A program made the translations under genes and the position numbers. From positions 1-64,000 of the forward strand of contig NZ_BCNS01000109.1 of the NCBI RefSeq assembly GCF_001528745.1: 64,000 nt of DNA. Reading direction: 5' to 3'. The notes beneath the pieces are model-generated. The model worked only from the letters and a program-made list of their open reading frames with translations. It was not told where the DNA came from and did not search any database. The stretch comes from Marinobacterium profundum. GTDB taxonomy: Bacteria; Pseudomonadota; Gammaproteobacteria; Pseudomonadales; Balneatricaceae. Shown here one piece after another: positions 54,399-62,016 of the stretch. Each line of letters begins with the position of its first letter. Within the stretch, counting starts at the first letter, position 1.

Positions 54399-55991
54399 TT
54401 ATTGTTTTGCATGCGAAATATGGGAGACCGATTTAATGATTGCATTTACCCTGAGATTTTCACCGCTCAGCTCATCCACACTTTTCCCTTCCTGAATCAC
54501 AATAACGCGGTCAGCACCCTCAACCAGTTCTTCAAACTCGGAGGAAATCATAAGCACCGCCAAACCGTTATCCGCCAACTCACGAATAAGCAGTTGAATT
54601 TCCCGCTTCGCCCCAACATCGATGCCCCGCGTAGGCTCATCAAGAATCAATAATTTAGGGTTAGTCGCCATCCAGCGTGCTAATAACACCTTCTGCTGAT
54701 TACCGCCGGAAAGCTGCGAGATTGGCTGTTCCATTGAACTGGCTTTTATACCAAGGCGATCCATGTAGCGCGCTACTATTTCTCGCTCTTCAGCTTCAGG
54801 AATCAAGCCCCGCCGGGCGAGCCGGGGTAACAGCGCCAGGGTTAGATTCTCCCGAACCGACAACTGCGGGATAATACCGTCCTGCTTGCGATCTTCAGAG
54901 CAAAACCCCAACTGAGCATTAATGGCATCGGTGGGCCGCTCAAACTCAACTTCACAACCGTCAATAAAGACCTGGCCTTGTTTCTGATCCCGGTCCAGTC
55001 CAAAAATGGCCCGTGCAACCTCAGACCGCCCCGCACCCAGCAACCCGGCCAAACCCAGCACTTCTGCTTTGTGCACCTTAAAAGATACATTTTTGACAGG
55101 GCTCGCACCCCCGAGCCCCTCGACCGCCAACATCACTTCACCGATCGGCGTTGATTTAGCCGAAAACCCGGTCGTGCCCCCGGCCTCAACATCGTCGATA
55201 CTGCGCCCGAGCATGCCGGCAACCATATCCAGCTTTGTCATTTGGGAAATGTGCTTGCGGTCCACCGTTCGACCATCGCGCATCACAGTTATTTCATCAC
55301 AGATTTCAAACAACTCATCAAGATGATGACTGACATAAAGGATGGCAACACCGGATGCCTTTAGCTCTCGAATAACCCCGAACAACACACTGGTTTCGTG
55401 GTCGTCCAGTGAAGAGGTCGGCTCATCCATAATCACAATTCGTGCATCCAGCGCCACAGCCCGCGCAATCGCCACCAGTTGCTGAGTTGCAATATTGAAT
55501 TCGTTTAGCGGTTTGCGGACATCGAGATCCAGCCCAAAGCGCCGTAACGTCGACCTGGCATGACTGTGCGCCCGCTTCCAGTCCACCATGCCAAACCGTT
55601 TGGGCTCGTGCCCAAGACAGATATTTTCCGTTATCGAACGGTAGCCGATAAGGTTAACTTCCTGAAATATGGTACTGATCCCTGCGCACTGAGCCTCATG
55701 GGGTGACCCATAGGAGACCTTTTCACCCATGAAAAAAATTTCGCCAGCGTCATGTTTGTAGGCACCGTTGAGAACCTTGATCAAGGTCGATTTTCCGGCA
55801 CCGTTCTGGCCAATGATGGCATGGACTTCACCCGGCTGAATGATTAGCTCGGCATCGGTGAGCGCGGCTATGCCGCCGAAGGATTTATGAATACCCCGCA
55901 TACACAAAACAGCTTCCTGATCGGAAACTGCGCCCTGCAGCGCCGCTTGTCCCGCAATGGCTGCGGCCGGGGATAAGTCATGATTAATCAC
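54399..55991 (-). CDS. Sugar ABC transporter ATP-binding protein (RbsA/YtfR-like, fused double ATPase)
   Basis: A 530-residue fused ATPase. The first domain has Walker A IIGQNGAGKSTLIKVLNG, LNEFNIATQQLVAIARAVALDARIVIMDEPTSSLD and the Q-loop region. The second domain has a degenerate Walker A LAGLLGAGRSEVARAIFG (GAGRS) and QLSGGNQQKVLLARWMATNPKLLILDEPTRGIDVGAKREI. That asymmetry, one canonical and one degenerate P-loop, is normal for RbsA-type proteins. It lies 100 bp from the binding-protein gene, co-directional. Confidence 0.93.
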   Translation of the reverse strand: MINHDLSPAAAIAGQAALQGAVSDQEAVLCMRGIHKSFGGIAALTDAELIIQPGEVHAIIGQNGAGKSTLIKVLNGAYKHDAGEIFFMGEKVSYGSPHEAQCAGISTIFQEVNLIGYRSITENICLGHEPKRFGMVDWKRAHSHARSTLRRFGLDLDVRKPLNEFNIATQQLVAIARAVALDARIVIMDEPTSSLDDHETSVLFGVIRELKASGVAILYVSHHLDELFEICDEITVMRDGRTVDRKHISQMTKLDMVAGMLGRSIDDVEAGGTTGFSAKSTPIGEVMLAVEGLGGASPVKNVSFKVHKAEVLGLAGLLGAGRSEVARAIFGLDRDQKQGQVFIDGCEVEFERPTDAINAQLGFCSEDRKQDGIIPQLSVRENLTLALLPRLARRGLIPEAEEREIVARYMDRLGIKASSMEQPISQLSGGNQQKVLLARWMATNPKLLILDEPTRGIDVGAKREIQLLIRELADNGLAVLMISSEFEELVEGADRVIVIQEGKSVDELSGENLRVNAIIKSVSHISHAKQ

Positions 55992-56091
55992 GGTAAACTC
56001 CTGGGAGTATCCCTAAATGATGGATGTATATGGGAAGGCGCCAGGCGCCCTCCCACTCACTAGCCGCTCTGGGCGGCGGGCATCATGCTGA

Positions 56092-57054
56092 TTAATAGGC
56101 TTCGTCTATATGCTTGGCAGCGTTATCGATAGTGAATATTCGATCGGAAACACGCACCCAGGGCTCAATGGTTTCACCGCCGACGTAGCGCTTTAATGTG
56201 GCACAGGCCAGGGGACCAAAGAACGGGCTGGATTCAACCGTCAACGCCATTTTCCCGTCGATAATTGCCTGCAGCGCATCACGGGTCCCGTCAATGGAGA
56301 CAATAAGAACATCAGTGCCTGGCTTGCGGCCGGACGCTTCCAGCGCCTGAATTGCACCAATCGCCATTTCATCATTGTGGGCATAAATGACATTAACATC
56401 CGGGTGGGACTGCAACAGTGTTTCCGTTACCTTGCGTCCCTTGTCGCGCGCAAAGTCACCGGACTGGGAAGCCAGGATTGTCATACCCGCGTGTTTGGCA
56501 ATTTCATCATCGAAGCCTTTTCTGCGATCATTCGCAGGCGATGATCCAGTGGTTCCCTCCAGCTCGATAATCTTCGCCTGCCCGCCGGTGTTTTCAATCA
56601 GCCACTGGGCAGCCAACTGACCCTGTTCGATAAAGTTTGAACCCAGAAATGACACATAGTCACGACCCGCTTGCGCGACCTTGGCATCGACACTCCGGTC
56701 AACCAAAAAGACGGGAATACCCTGGGATTTAGCCCGCATGACGGCCGGTAGCAGCGGTCTTTCTTCACGCGGCGGCAAAAAGATAACATCCACTTGCTGG
56801 GCAATCATGGAATCCACGTCCGAAACCTGTTTGGCAGCAGAGCCTGCCGCATCTGTATAGACAAGGTCCCAGTTGCAGCTCAGTGCAGCCTCTTTAAAAC
56901 TCTTGGTTTCGGCGATACGCCAAGGGTTATTACTTTCAGATTGGGCGAAACCGACCTTGTAGCGCTCCTTTTGCTCCAGTACAGGCAGACCCGCACTAAC
57001 CATGCTCGAGAAAAGCGCTGCTGTTGCGGTTAACGTAATAATTTTATTTATCAT
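56092..57054 (-). CDS. Periplasmic sugar-binding protein (RbsB/YtfQ-like)
   Basis: A 320-residue type I solute-binding protein with a signal peptide (MINKIITLTATAALFSSMVSAG). YKVGFAQSESNNPWRIAETKSFKEAALSCNW, QVDVIFLPPREERPLLPAVMRAKSQGIPVFLVDRSVD and VIYAHNDEMAIGAIQALEASGRKPGTDVLIVSIDGTRDALQAII are the family lines. The AQSESNNPWR motif and ligand-facing DRSVD and ND residues resemble galactofuranose-binding YtfQ. It is the first gene of the transporter unit; the candidate operators lie 200-380 bp upstream. Confidence 0.9.
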   Translation of the reverse strand: MINKIITLTATAALFSSMVSAGLPVLEQKERYKVGFAQSESNNPWRIAETKSFKEAALSCNWDLVYTDAAGSAAKQVSDVDSMIAQQVDVIFLPPREERPLLPAVMRAKSQGIPVFLVDRSVDAKVAQAGRDYVSFLGSNFIEQGQLAAQWLIENTGGQAKIIELEGTTGSSPANDRRKGFDDEIAKHAGMTILASQSGDFARDKGRKVTETLLQSHPDVNVIYAHNDEMAIGAIQALEASGRKPGTDVLIVSIDGTRDALQAIIDGKMALTVESSPFFGPLACATLKRYVGGETIEPWVRVSDRIFTIDNAAKHIDEAY

Positions 57055-57257
57055 TGTTATATCTCCAGTGTTGTTGTTATAAAGAGCTATTTATAAAATT
57101 AACGACCTCTGCTTAAAAACGTAAACAGTCCCTCCCAGGCCCTGAAATTACGCCACGTAAGACAATATCTATTAGCCATGAAAATGGTAAAAACCATCTA
57201 TAGACTGAGATACTCCTTTAATTGAAATTTAAAAAACATCAAATAAATTTTTTCTGC

Positions 57258-57272
57258 TAATCCGTCGGATTA
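57258..57272. promoter_or_regulatory. Palindrome in the leader of the sugar operon
   Basis: TAATCCG (57258-57264), T, CGGATTA (57266-57272): a perfect inverted repeat with one central base, about 205 bp upstream of the binding-protein start. It is distinct from the AACCGGTT palindromes further upstream and may bind a second regulator. Seen only as sequence symmetry. Confidence 0.5.
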
Positions 57273-57319
57273 ACACCCGCAAAAGCCCTATGCCGGCTAC
57301 TTACATTACAAAAATTAGA

Positions 57320-57357
57320 AATACTCATAATTTAAACCGGTTTAAATTATGAGTATT
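57320..57357. promoter_or_regulatory. 38-bp perfect palindrome, LacI-type operator candidate
   Basis: AATACTCATAATTTAAACC (57320-57338) is followed immediately by its exact complement (57339-57357). The centre TTTAAACCGGTTTAAA has the AACCGGTT core expected for LacI-family repressors. It lies about 265 bp upstream of the sugar-binding-protein start. The outer ATGAGTATT arm is repeated at 57389-57397. No regulator gene is found within 3 kb on the window side. Confidence 0.65.
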
Positions 57358-57415
57358 AAAAAAGGACTCCTGATACTGCCCTTCTAACATGAGTATTCAT
57401 TCGGCTCTGCGTTAA

Positions 57416-57435
57416 AATTTAAACCGGTTGAAATT
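57416..57435. promoter_or_regulatory. Second AACCGGTT operator candidate
   Basis: AATTTAAACC (57416-57425) and GGTTGAAATT (57426-57435) form a palindrome with one mismatch, sharing the AACCGGTT core of the 38-bp site 78 bp away. Two such sites a loop-length apart are common for LacI-type repressors. The surrounding DNA 57055-57640 shows no convincing gene apart from these sites. Confidence 0.6.
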
Positions 57436-57640
57436 CATAATCAAAACTTACAGGCAAGACATGGTCATGTCAACTGGTAGAGGAAAGACTTTTGCAACCA
57501 GAGCCCATACCTCACCACTGATCGAACGCCAATTTCCTCTACAGGCCCTAATGCAACTGATGCAAACAATGGGTTTAGAGCCACTACTGCATGACACTCA
57601 GGTCCAACAAGCTCAATGCCCCATAGACGCCAACAGCCCG

Positions 57641-57670
57641 CTAGGAGGCTGTCCGACAATACTCAACCTA
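57641..57670. repeat. Solo end fragment of the MITE-like element
   Basis: The first 30 bases of the copy 3 orientation (CTAGGAGGCTGTCCGACAAT and then ACTCAACCTA) match exactly and then stop. The rest of the element is missing, so this is either a deletion remnant or a one-ended recombination product. It abuts the 3' end of the small membrane protein gene. Confidence 0.85.
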
Positions 57671-57684
57671 ACCCGCAAGAACCA

Positions 57685-58002
57685 TCACTTGTCCGCATCG
57701 CTCTTGTTCGACAACTGCCCCAGCACATAGCCTGCGATACCGCTCAGAATGGCACCGGTGATGTTTCCTTCCAACCGGCCCGCCAGACTTAGCACCACTG
57801 TGGCCGCAATCACACCCATCACTGTCACGGTTTTAAAAAACGACGGGCTGCGCAGTATATCCATGATGTTTTCCTTGGAATTAGCCACTGCGCGCCAGAA
57901 CAGCCCCCACATCACCACCAGCCCCACCGTTGCCAGTACCGCCAGCCCCGCGATGTACTCGGGACTCAGCGCCACCACATCAATCACTGCTTGCGCCTCC
58001 AT
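57685..58002 (-). CDS. Small membrane protein, unknown function
   Basis: A 105-residue protein (MEAQAVIDVVALSPEYIAGLAVLATVGLVVMWGLF...). Hydrophobic stretches lie at about 17-37 and 60-77, and a glycine-rich one at 82-97 (NITGAILSGIAGYVLGQL). It resembles small phage-holin-like or stress membrane proteins in size but I see no specific family. It lies between the solo element fragment and the catA terminators, on the minus strand. Confidence 0.65.
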   Translation of the reverse strand: MEAQAVIDVVALSPEYIAGLAVLATVGLVVMWGLFWRAVANSKENIMDILRSPSFFKTVTVMGVIAATVVLSLAGRLEGNITGAILSGIAGYVLGQLSNKSDADK

Positions 58003-58166
58003 ACCTTTATCCTCTGCTGCATTGCCGCTGCATAGCGGTCACCCAAGACCGTAAACATGGCGAAGTCTGGCGCAGATTGAAGCGATCGGCGAGTTTTGCT
58101 GGCATTCGCAGGCCAGAGAAGACTGTAAATCCCTGCGCACGCGGCATACGTACGTCCCTATACGTA

Positions 58167-58198
58167 AAAACGGCCGCGCTGGTGGGCGCGGCCGTTTT
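58167..58198. terminator. Strong bidirectional terminator downstream of catA
   Basis: AAAACGGCCGCGC (58167-58179) pairs with GCGCGGCCGTTTT (58186-58198) over loop TGGTGG, with an A/T tract on both outer sides. It serves leftward catA transcription. Confidence 0.85.
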
Positions 58199-58220
58199 CG
58201 ATGGCGCATCAAGACTGTCT

Positions 58221-58242
58221 GGCCGGTACTTGGGTACCGGCC
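58221..58242 (-). terminator. Hairpin 9 bp beyond the catA stop
   Basis: GGCCGGTAC (58221-58229) and GTACCGGCC (58234-58242) form a 9-bp perfect stem with loop TTGG. It precedes the stronger terminator at 58167 in the direction of catA transcription. Confidence 0.6.
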
Positions 58243-58250
58243 GGCTGGAC

Positions 58251-59180
58251 TTAGTCCTGCAGTACGCGCGGACGCTTGCTGCGCTGCTCGGCATCCGGTG
58301 CTGCCGCTTTCTGCAGCTGGAAGTCGAAATCCAGCTCAGCAAAAGAACCTTCAATACCACGGTCTTTGGCAGCGGCGGCATCGTCGATGAAGCGGATATC
58401 ACCGACTAGACCATCGCGGGTAGCGTAAGCGAAGTCGTCCCACAGGAACTTGTCGCCAGCCAGGTTGATCTGGGTGGTCAGGTGACGGTGACCCGGTGCC
58501 GACACGAAGAAGTGCACGTGCGCCGGGCGCTGACCGTGACGGCCGAGCTGAGTCAGAACTTCCTGGGTGGTGCCTTCTGGCGGGCAACCGTAACCGGAGG
58601 GCACTATGCTGCGCACACGGTAGCGACCTTCAGCATCGGTGATGATACGACGACGCAGGTTAAACTCGGACTGGGTGGAGTCGAAGTAGGAGTAGGTGCC
58701 ATTGGTGTTGGCGTGCCAGATATCGACCACGGCGCCGGCCACAGGCGTGCCATCGGTATCCAGAATACGCCCCTGCAGGAACATCACAGTACCGGGATCT
58801 GTACCGTCGTCCATGCGCGCTTCACCTTCGGACATAGGTGCGCCAGCCACGTAGAGCGGGCCTTCGATGGTACGCGGCGTACCGCCGGTGTGGCCGTCTG
58901 CAGCATCCTGGGCATCCAGCAACAGATCGAAGTAGTGCTCCAGACCCAGACCCGGCACCAGCAGGCCAGCTTCGCTGCCGGCGCCCATGCGGTTGAGGTA
59001 ATCAACGCCTTTCCAGAACTCATCCTGGGTGACTTCAAGGTCTTCAATGATCTTGGCGGCATCGTTGACAATGCGCAGGATCAGCTGCTTCATCCGTGGG
59101 TTACCCTGTTCATTGTCCAGGCCTGCGGCCTTGTTGAACAGATCCTGTACCTGGTCGGTGTGAGCCAATTTAATGGTCAT
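58251..59180 (-). CDS. catA: Catechol 1,2-dioxygenase
   Basis: Intradiol ring-cleavage dioxygenase converting catechol to cis,cis-muconate. 309 residues. The non-heme iron ligands are visible: Tyr163 in NTNGTYSYFD, Tyr197 in PSGYGCPPEG, and His221 and His223 in GRHGQRPAHVHFF. The helical N-terminal dimerisation domain occupies residues 1-100 and GPLYVAGAPMSEGEA follows. It is the last gene of the catB-catC-catA operon and is followed by two hairpins. Confidence 0.97.
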   Translation of the reverse strand: MTIKLAHTDQVQDLFNKAAGLDNEQGNPRMKQLILRIVNDAAKIIEDLEVTQDEFWKGVDYLNRMGAGSEAGLLVPGLGLEHYFDLLLDAQDAADGHTGGTPRTIEGPLYVAGAPMSEGEARMDDGTDPGTVMFLQGRILDTDGTPVAGAVVDIWHANTNGTYSYFDSTQSEFNLRRRIITDAEGRYRVRSIVPSGYGCPPEGTTQEVLTQLGRHGQRPAHVHFFVSAPGHRHLTTQINLAGDKFLWDDFAYATRDGLVGDIRFIDDAAAAKDRGIEGSFAELDFDFQLQKAAAPDAEQRSKRPRVLQD

Positions 59181-59223
59181 GATGCATTCCTCACTTCTTA
59201 TTTAATTAGGGTAGTAGTTCGAC

Positions 59224-59514
59224 TTAACGGTCATCGGCATGGATGGACGAAGCGTGGCGGCAAAGTGCCTCGACTTCGATATCCATATAGGGAAACAGCG
59301 GCAGCTGCATCAGGATATCGTGCAGTTCCTGGGTGCTGTCGACATCAAACAGGCTGTAGTTGGCGTACTGGCCGGCGATACGCCACAGGTGGCGCCACTT
59401 GCCCTCGTGCTGCAGGCGTTGTGCCAGAGCTTTCTCTTCAGCCTTGATCAGCTCGATTTTGGCCGGATCTATGTCCAGGGGGATATTGACGGTCATTTTT
59501 ACGTGAAACAGCAT
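59224..59514 (-). CDS. catC: Muconolactone delta-isomerase
   Basis: Converts muconolactone to beta-ketoadipate enol-lactone. 96 residues, the usual size. MLFHVKMTVNIPLDIDPAKIELIKAEEKALAQRLQHEGKWRHLWRIAGQYANYSLFDVDSTQELHDILMQLPLFPYMDIEVEALCRH is the complete family sequence. It lies between catB (23 bp gap) and catA (43 bp gap), the standard gammaproteobacterial order. Confidence 0.97.
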   Translation of the reverse strand: MLFHVKMTVNIPLDIDPAKIELIKAEEKALAQRLQHEGKWRHLWRIAGQYANYSLFDVDSTQELHDILMQLPLFPYMDIEVEALCRHASSIHADDR

Positions 59515-59537
59515 TTATAGTATCTCCTGGGAAATGG

Positions 59538-60659
59538 TTATTTGCGGCTGAAGAACGCCAGACGCTCTTCATCGAGGGTCAGACCGATGCCCGGCGTGCG
59601 GGGCACTTCCAGCTGGAAATCACGGTATACCGGCGGCTCATTGACGATGTCTTCGGTCAGCAGCAGCGGGCCAAACAGCTCGGTGTGCCAGGTCAGTTTT
59701 TTCAGCGTCAGGAAGGCATGGGCGGCTGCCAGCGAGCCAACGCTGCCCTCCAGCATAGTCGCGCCGTAAAGGCCGATACCGGCGGCCTCAGCGATGGCTG
59801 CGGTACGCAGCACTGCCCGTGGGCCACCGTTCTTGGCAATCTTGAGGGCAAACACCGAGGCCGCGCCTTCGGCCGCCAGATTAAAGGCATCCTCGACGCA
59901 CTCGATGGACTCGTCCGCCATAATCGGCGCCGGGCTGCGCTGGTTCAGGCGTACCTGACCGCTGCGATTGTTGCGTGAAATGGGCTGTTCGATCAGATCG
60001 ATACCGTTGTCACCCAGCTCCTGGCAAGCGCGGATAGCCACCGCCTCATCCCAGGCCTGATTGACGTCGACACGCACCGAGCCGCGGTCCCCCAGAGCCT
60101 TCTTGATGGCGATCACATGCTTGAGATCGCGGCTGACTTCGTTGGCGCCAATCTTGAGCTTGAAGACACGGTGCCTGCGAATATCCAGCATGTGTTCGGC
60201 TTCGGCGATATCCTTTTCAGTGTTGCCACTGGCCAGGGTCCAGGCGACCTCCAGAGAGTCGCGCACGCGCCCGCCCAGCAGTTCGCTCACCGCCATACCC
60301 AGACGCTTGCCCTGGGCATCCAGCAGTGCCGTCTCGATACCGGACTTGGCAAAGGTATTGCCCTTGATGGTACGATCCAGGCGCTGCATGGCGGCATTGA
60401 CGTTACTGGCATCCTGCCCTATCAGCAGGGGGGCGAAGAAACGGTCAATATTGGTCTTCATGCTGTCCGGGCTTTCGTTGCCATAGGCCAGACCGCCAAT
60501 GGTAGTGGCCTCGCCTATACCTTCAATACCGTCGGCGCAGCGGATGCGCACAATCACCAGAGTCTGGTGCTGCATGGTGTGCATGGCCAGCTGATGCGGA
60601 CGTATGGTTGGCAGATCAACGATGATGGTTTCAACCGACTCTATCGCACTAGAAATCAT
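59538..60659 (-). CDS. catB: Muconate cycloisomerase
   Basis: Enolase-superfamily cycloisomerase converting cis,cis-muconate to muconolactone. 373 residues. The catalytic lysines Lys167/Lys169 are in HRVFKLKIGANEV. Metal ligands follow in VRVDVNQAWDEAVAI, GIDLIEQPISRNN and PIMADESIECVEDAF. The start at 60659 (MISSAIESVETIIVD) is preferred; an alternative GTG at 60671 adds MGIE. First gene of catBCA, divergent from catR. Confidence 0.96.
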   Translation of the reverse strand: MISSAIESVETIIVDLPTIRPHQLAMHTMQHQTLVIVRIRCADGIEGIGEATTIGGLAYGNESPDSMKTNIDRFFAPLLIGQDASNVNAAMQRLDRTIKGNTFAKSGIETALLDAQGKRLGMAVSELLGGRVRDSLEVAWTLASGNTEKDIAEAEHMLDIRRHRVFKLKIGANEVSRDLKHVIAIKKALGDRGSVRVDVNQAWDEAVAIRACQELGDNGIDLIEQPISRNNRSGQVRLNQRSPAPIMADESIECVEDAFNLAAEGAASVFALKIAKNGGPRAVLRTAAIAEAAGIGLYGATMLEGSVGSLAAAHAFLTLKKLTWHTELFGPLLLTEDIVNEPPVYRDFQLEVPRTPGIGLTLDEERLAFFSRK

Positions 60660-60745
60660 TTCAATACCCACTCGGTTCTAAACTTGCTTGAACCGATACT
60701 GACCTGAAAAAACGTCGGACTCCAATATTGAATTTGTCTGGTACT

Positions 60746-60760
60746 ATACTCAGCAGGTAT
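60746..60760. promoter_or_regulatory. CatR-type LysR operator (ATAC-N7-GTAT)
   Basis: ATAC-TCAGCAG-GTAT in the 130-bp divergent gap between catB and catR. It matches the T-N11-A layout and the ATAC-N7-GTAT form described for CatR/BenM/CatM regulators. It lies 30 bp upstream of the catR start and 86 bp from the catB start, compatible with activation of catB by muconate. Confidence 0.75.
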
Positions 60761-60789
60761 GGAAAGTCACTCGCCGCTATGGAGGCTCA

Positions 60790-61710
60790 ATGGAACTGCG
60801 TCATCTGCGTTATTTCCAGGTACTGGCCCAGACACTCAACTTCACCCGCGCCGCCGAATTGCTGCACATCGCCCAGCCACCGCTGAGCAGACAGATACAG
60901 CAACTCGAAGAAGAACTGGGGGTGACCCTCATTGAGCGCAGCCGACCACTGCGCCTGACCGAGGCCGGGCGCTTCTTCCATGAGCACTCCAGTGCCCTGC
61001 TCGAGCAGTTGACCAAGGTCTGCGACAATACCCAGCGCATTGGCCAGGGCCGCAAACGCTGGATGGGAATCGGCTTTGCGCCCTCTACTCTCTATGGCGT
61101 GCTGCCGCAGCTAATCAGCCGTCTGCGCGGCGATGAGGGTATTGAACTGGGCCTGAGCGAGCTCACCACCGTGCAGCAGGTTGAGGCCCTCAAGGCCGGG
61201 CGCATCGACATCGCCTTTGGCCGTATCCATATTGCCGACCCCAGCATCCTCCAGATCGTGCTGACCGAAGATCCACTGGTCGCGGCGCTGCCCGCCAACC
61301 ACCCGCTGCAGGGCAAGACAATTTGTCTTGCGGATCTTGCCCGCGAACCCTTCGTGCTCTACCCCGGCAATCCGCGCCCCAGCTACGCCGATCATGTGCT
61401 GCAGCTGTTTGCCCGCCATAGCCTGCGGCTGGATGTGGTGCAGTGGACCAACGAAATGCAGACCGCCATCGGCCTGGTCGCCGCGGGCATAGGCGTGACC
61501 CTGGTACCTTCTTCTGTACAGCAGCAGCACCGCCAGGACGTCCACTACATACCGCTACAGGAACAGGACGCCACCTCCCCCATCATCCTTAGTCTGCGCG
61601 CCAGCGACAGCTCTCCGCTGGTCAGCCATTGCCGGGAACTGATTGGGGAGTTTTTGGAAGAAGATGGTACGCCAACCGACAGTCCACCTGCTCAAGATCC
61701 TACGAGATGA
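60790..61710 (+). CDS. catR: LysR-family regulator of the catechol branch (CatR)
   Basis: A 306-residue LysR-type regulator. The N-terminal helix-turn-helix MELRHLRYFQVLAQTLNFTRAAELLHIAQPPLSRQIQQLEEELGVTLIERSRPLRLTEAG matches the CatR/BenM group. The effector domain follows with FVLYPGNPRPSYADHVLQLF and IGLVAAGIGVTLVPSSVQ. Position, divergent from catBCA, and the operator motif make it the muconate-responsive activator. A multi-hairpin element and a terminator follow the stop. Confidence 0.93.
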   Translation: MELRHLRYFQVLAQTLNFTRAAELLHIAQPPLSRQIQQLEEELGVTLIERSRPLRLTEAGRFFHEHSSALLEQLTKVCDNTQRIGQGRKRWMGIGFAPSTLYGVLPQLISRLRGDEGIELGLSELTTVQQVEALKAGRIDIAFGRIHIADPSILQIVLTEDPLVAALPANHPLQGKTICLADLAREPFVLYPGNPRPSYADHVLQLFARHSLRLDVVQWTNEMQTAIGLVAAGIGVTLVPSSVQQQHRQDVHYIPLQEQDATSPIILSLRASDSSPLVSHCRELIGEFLEEDGTPTDSPPAQDPTR

Positions 61711-61771
61711 CACAACCTGCACTGCGCTATCCGGGCTACAGGTCGTTTTCCTCAACCTATTACTGGCTGAA

Positions 61772-61933
61772 GCTATTAACCCGGTGGACAAATAGGTTCC
61801 CTCCCTATTTGTCCGTCACGCCAGAAAAACTAGCGCAAGTGCATGGACTTGCTGGTTTTTCTGGCGTTCGCATTGGCCTGCGGCCAATGATGAAGCATCC
61901 CTGCTTCATGTATTAACCCGCCGGGTTAATAGC
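61772..61933. repeat. Multi-hairpin structured cassette
   Basis: An outer stem GCTATTAACCCGG (61772-61784) / CCGGGTTAATAGC (61921-61933) encloses a row of perfect hairpins. They are GGACAAATAGG/CCTATTTGTCC (61786-61814), CGCCAGAAAAAC/GTTTTTCTGGCG (61819-61866) with inner GCAAGT/ACTTGC, CATTGGCC/GGCCAATG (61871-61889) and ATGAAGCA/TGCTTCAT (61890-61909). The right end also holds TATTAACCCG-C-CGGGTTAATA. No coding potential. The structure fills the catR-sulfatase gap up to the terminator. Confidence 0.85.
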
Positions 61934-61952
61934 CAGCATTCGTACACACCAA

Positions 61953-61992
61953 AAAACACAAGGCCGGGGATATGTCCCCGGCCTTGTGTTTT
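61953..61992. terminator. Strong bidirectional terminator
   Basis: AAAACACAAGGCCGGGGA (61953-61970) pairs with TCCCCGGCCTTGTGTTTT (61975-61992) over loop TATG. With A/T tails on both sides it can end both catR and the sulfatase gene, whose stops face each other. Confidence 0.9.
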
Positions 61993-62016
61993 CAGGAAAA
62001 CCGCCCCCTGATCAGA

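Noticed and set aside
57428-57730. Possible 100-codon gene upstream of the sugar operon (TTG start)
   Set aside because: It begins in the operator, runs through the solo repeat fragment, overlaps the small membrane protein gene and has no recognisable domain or ribosome binding site.
57685-58002. A prophage holin and lysis region
   Set aside because: The 105-residue membrane protein stands alone, with no lysin, spanin or phage genes around it; size similarity is not enough.
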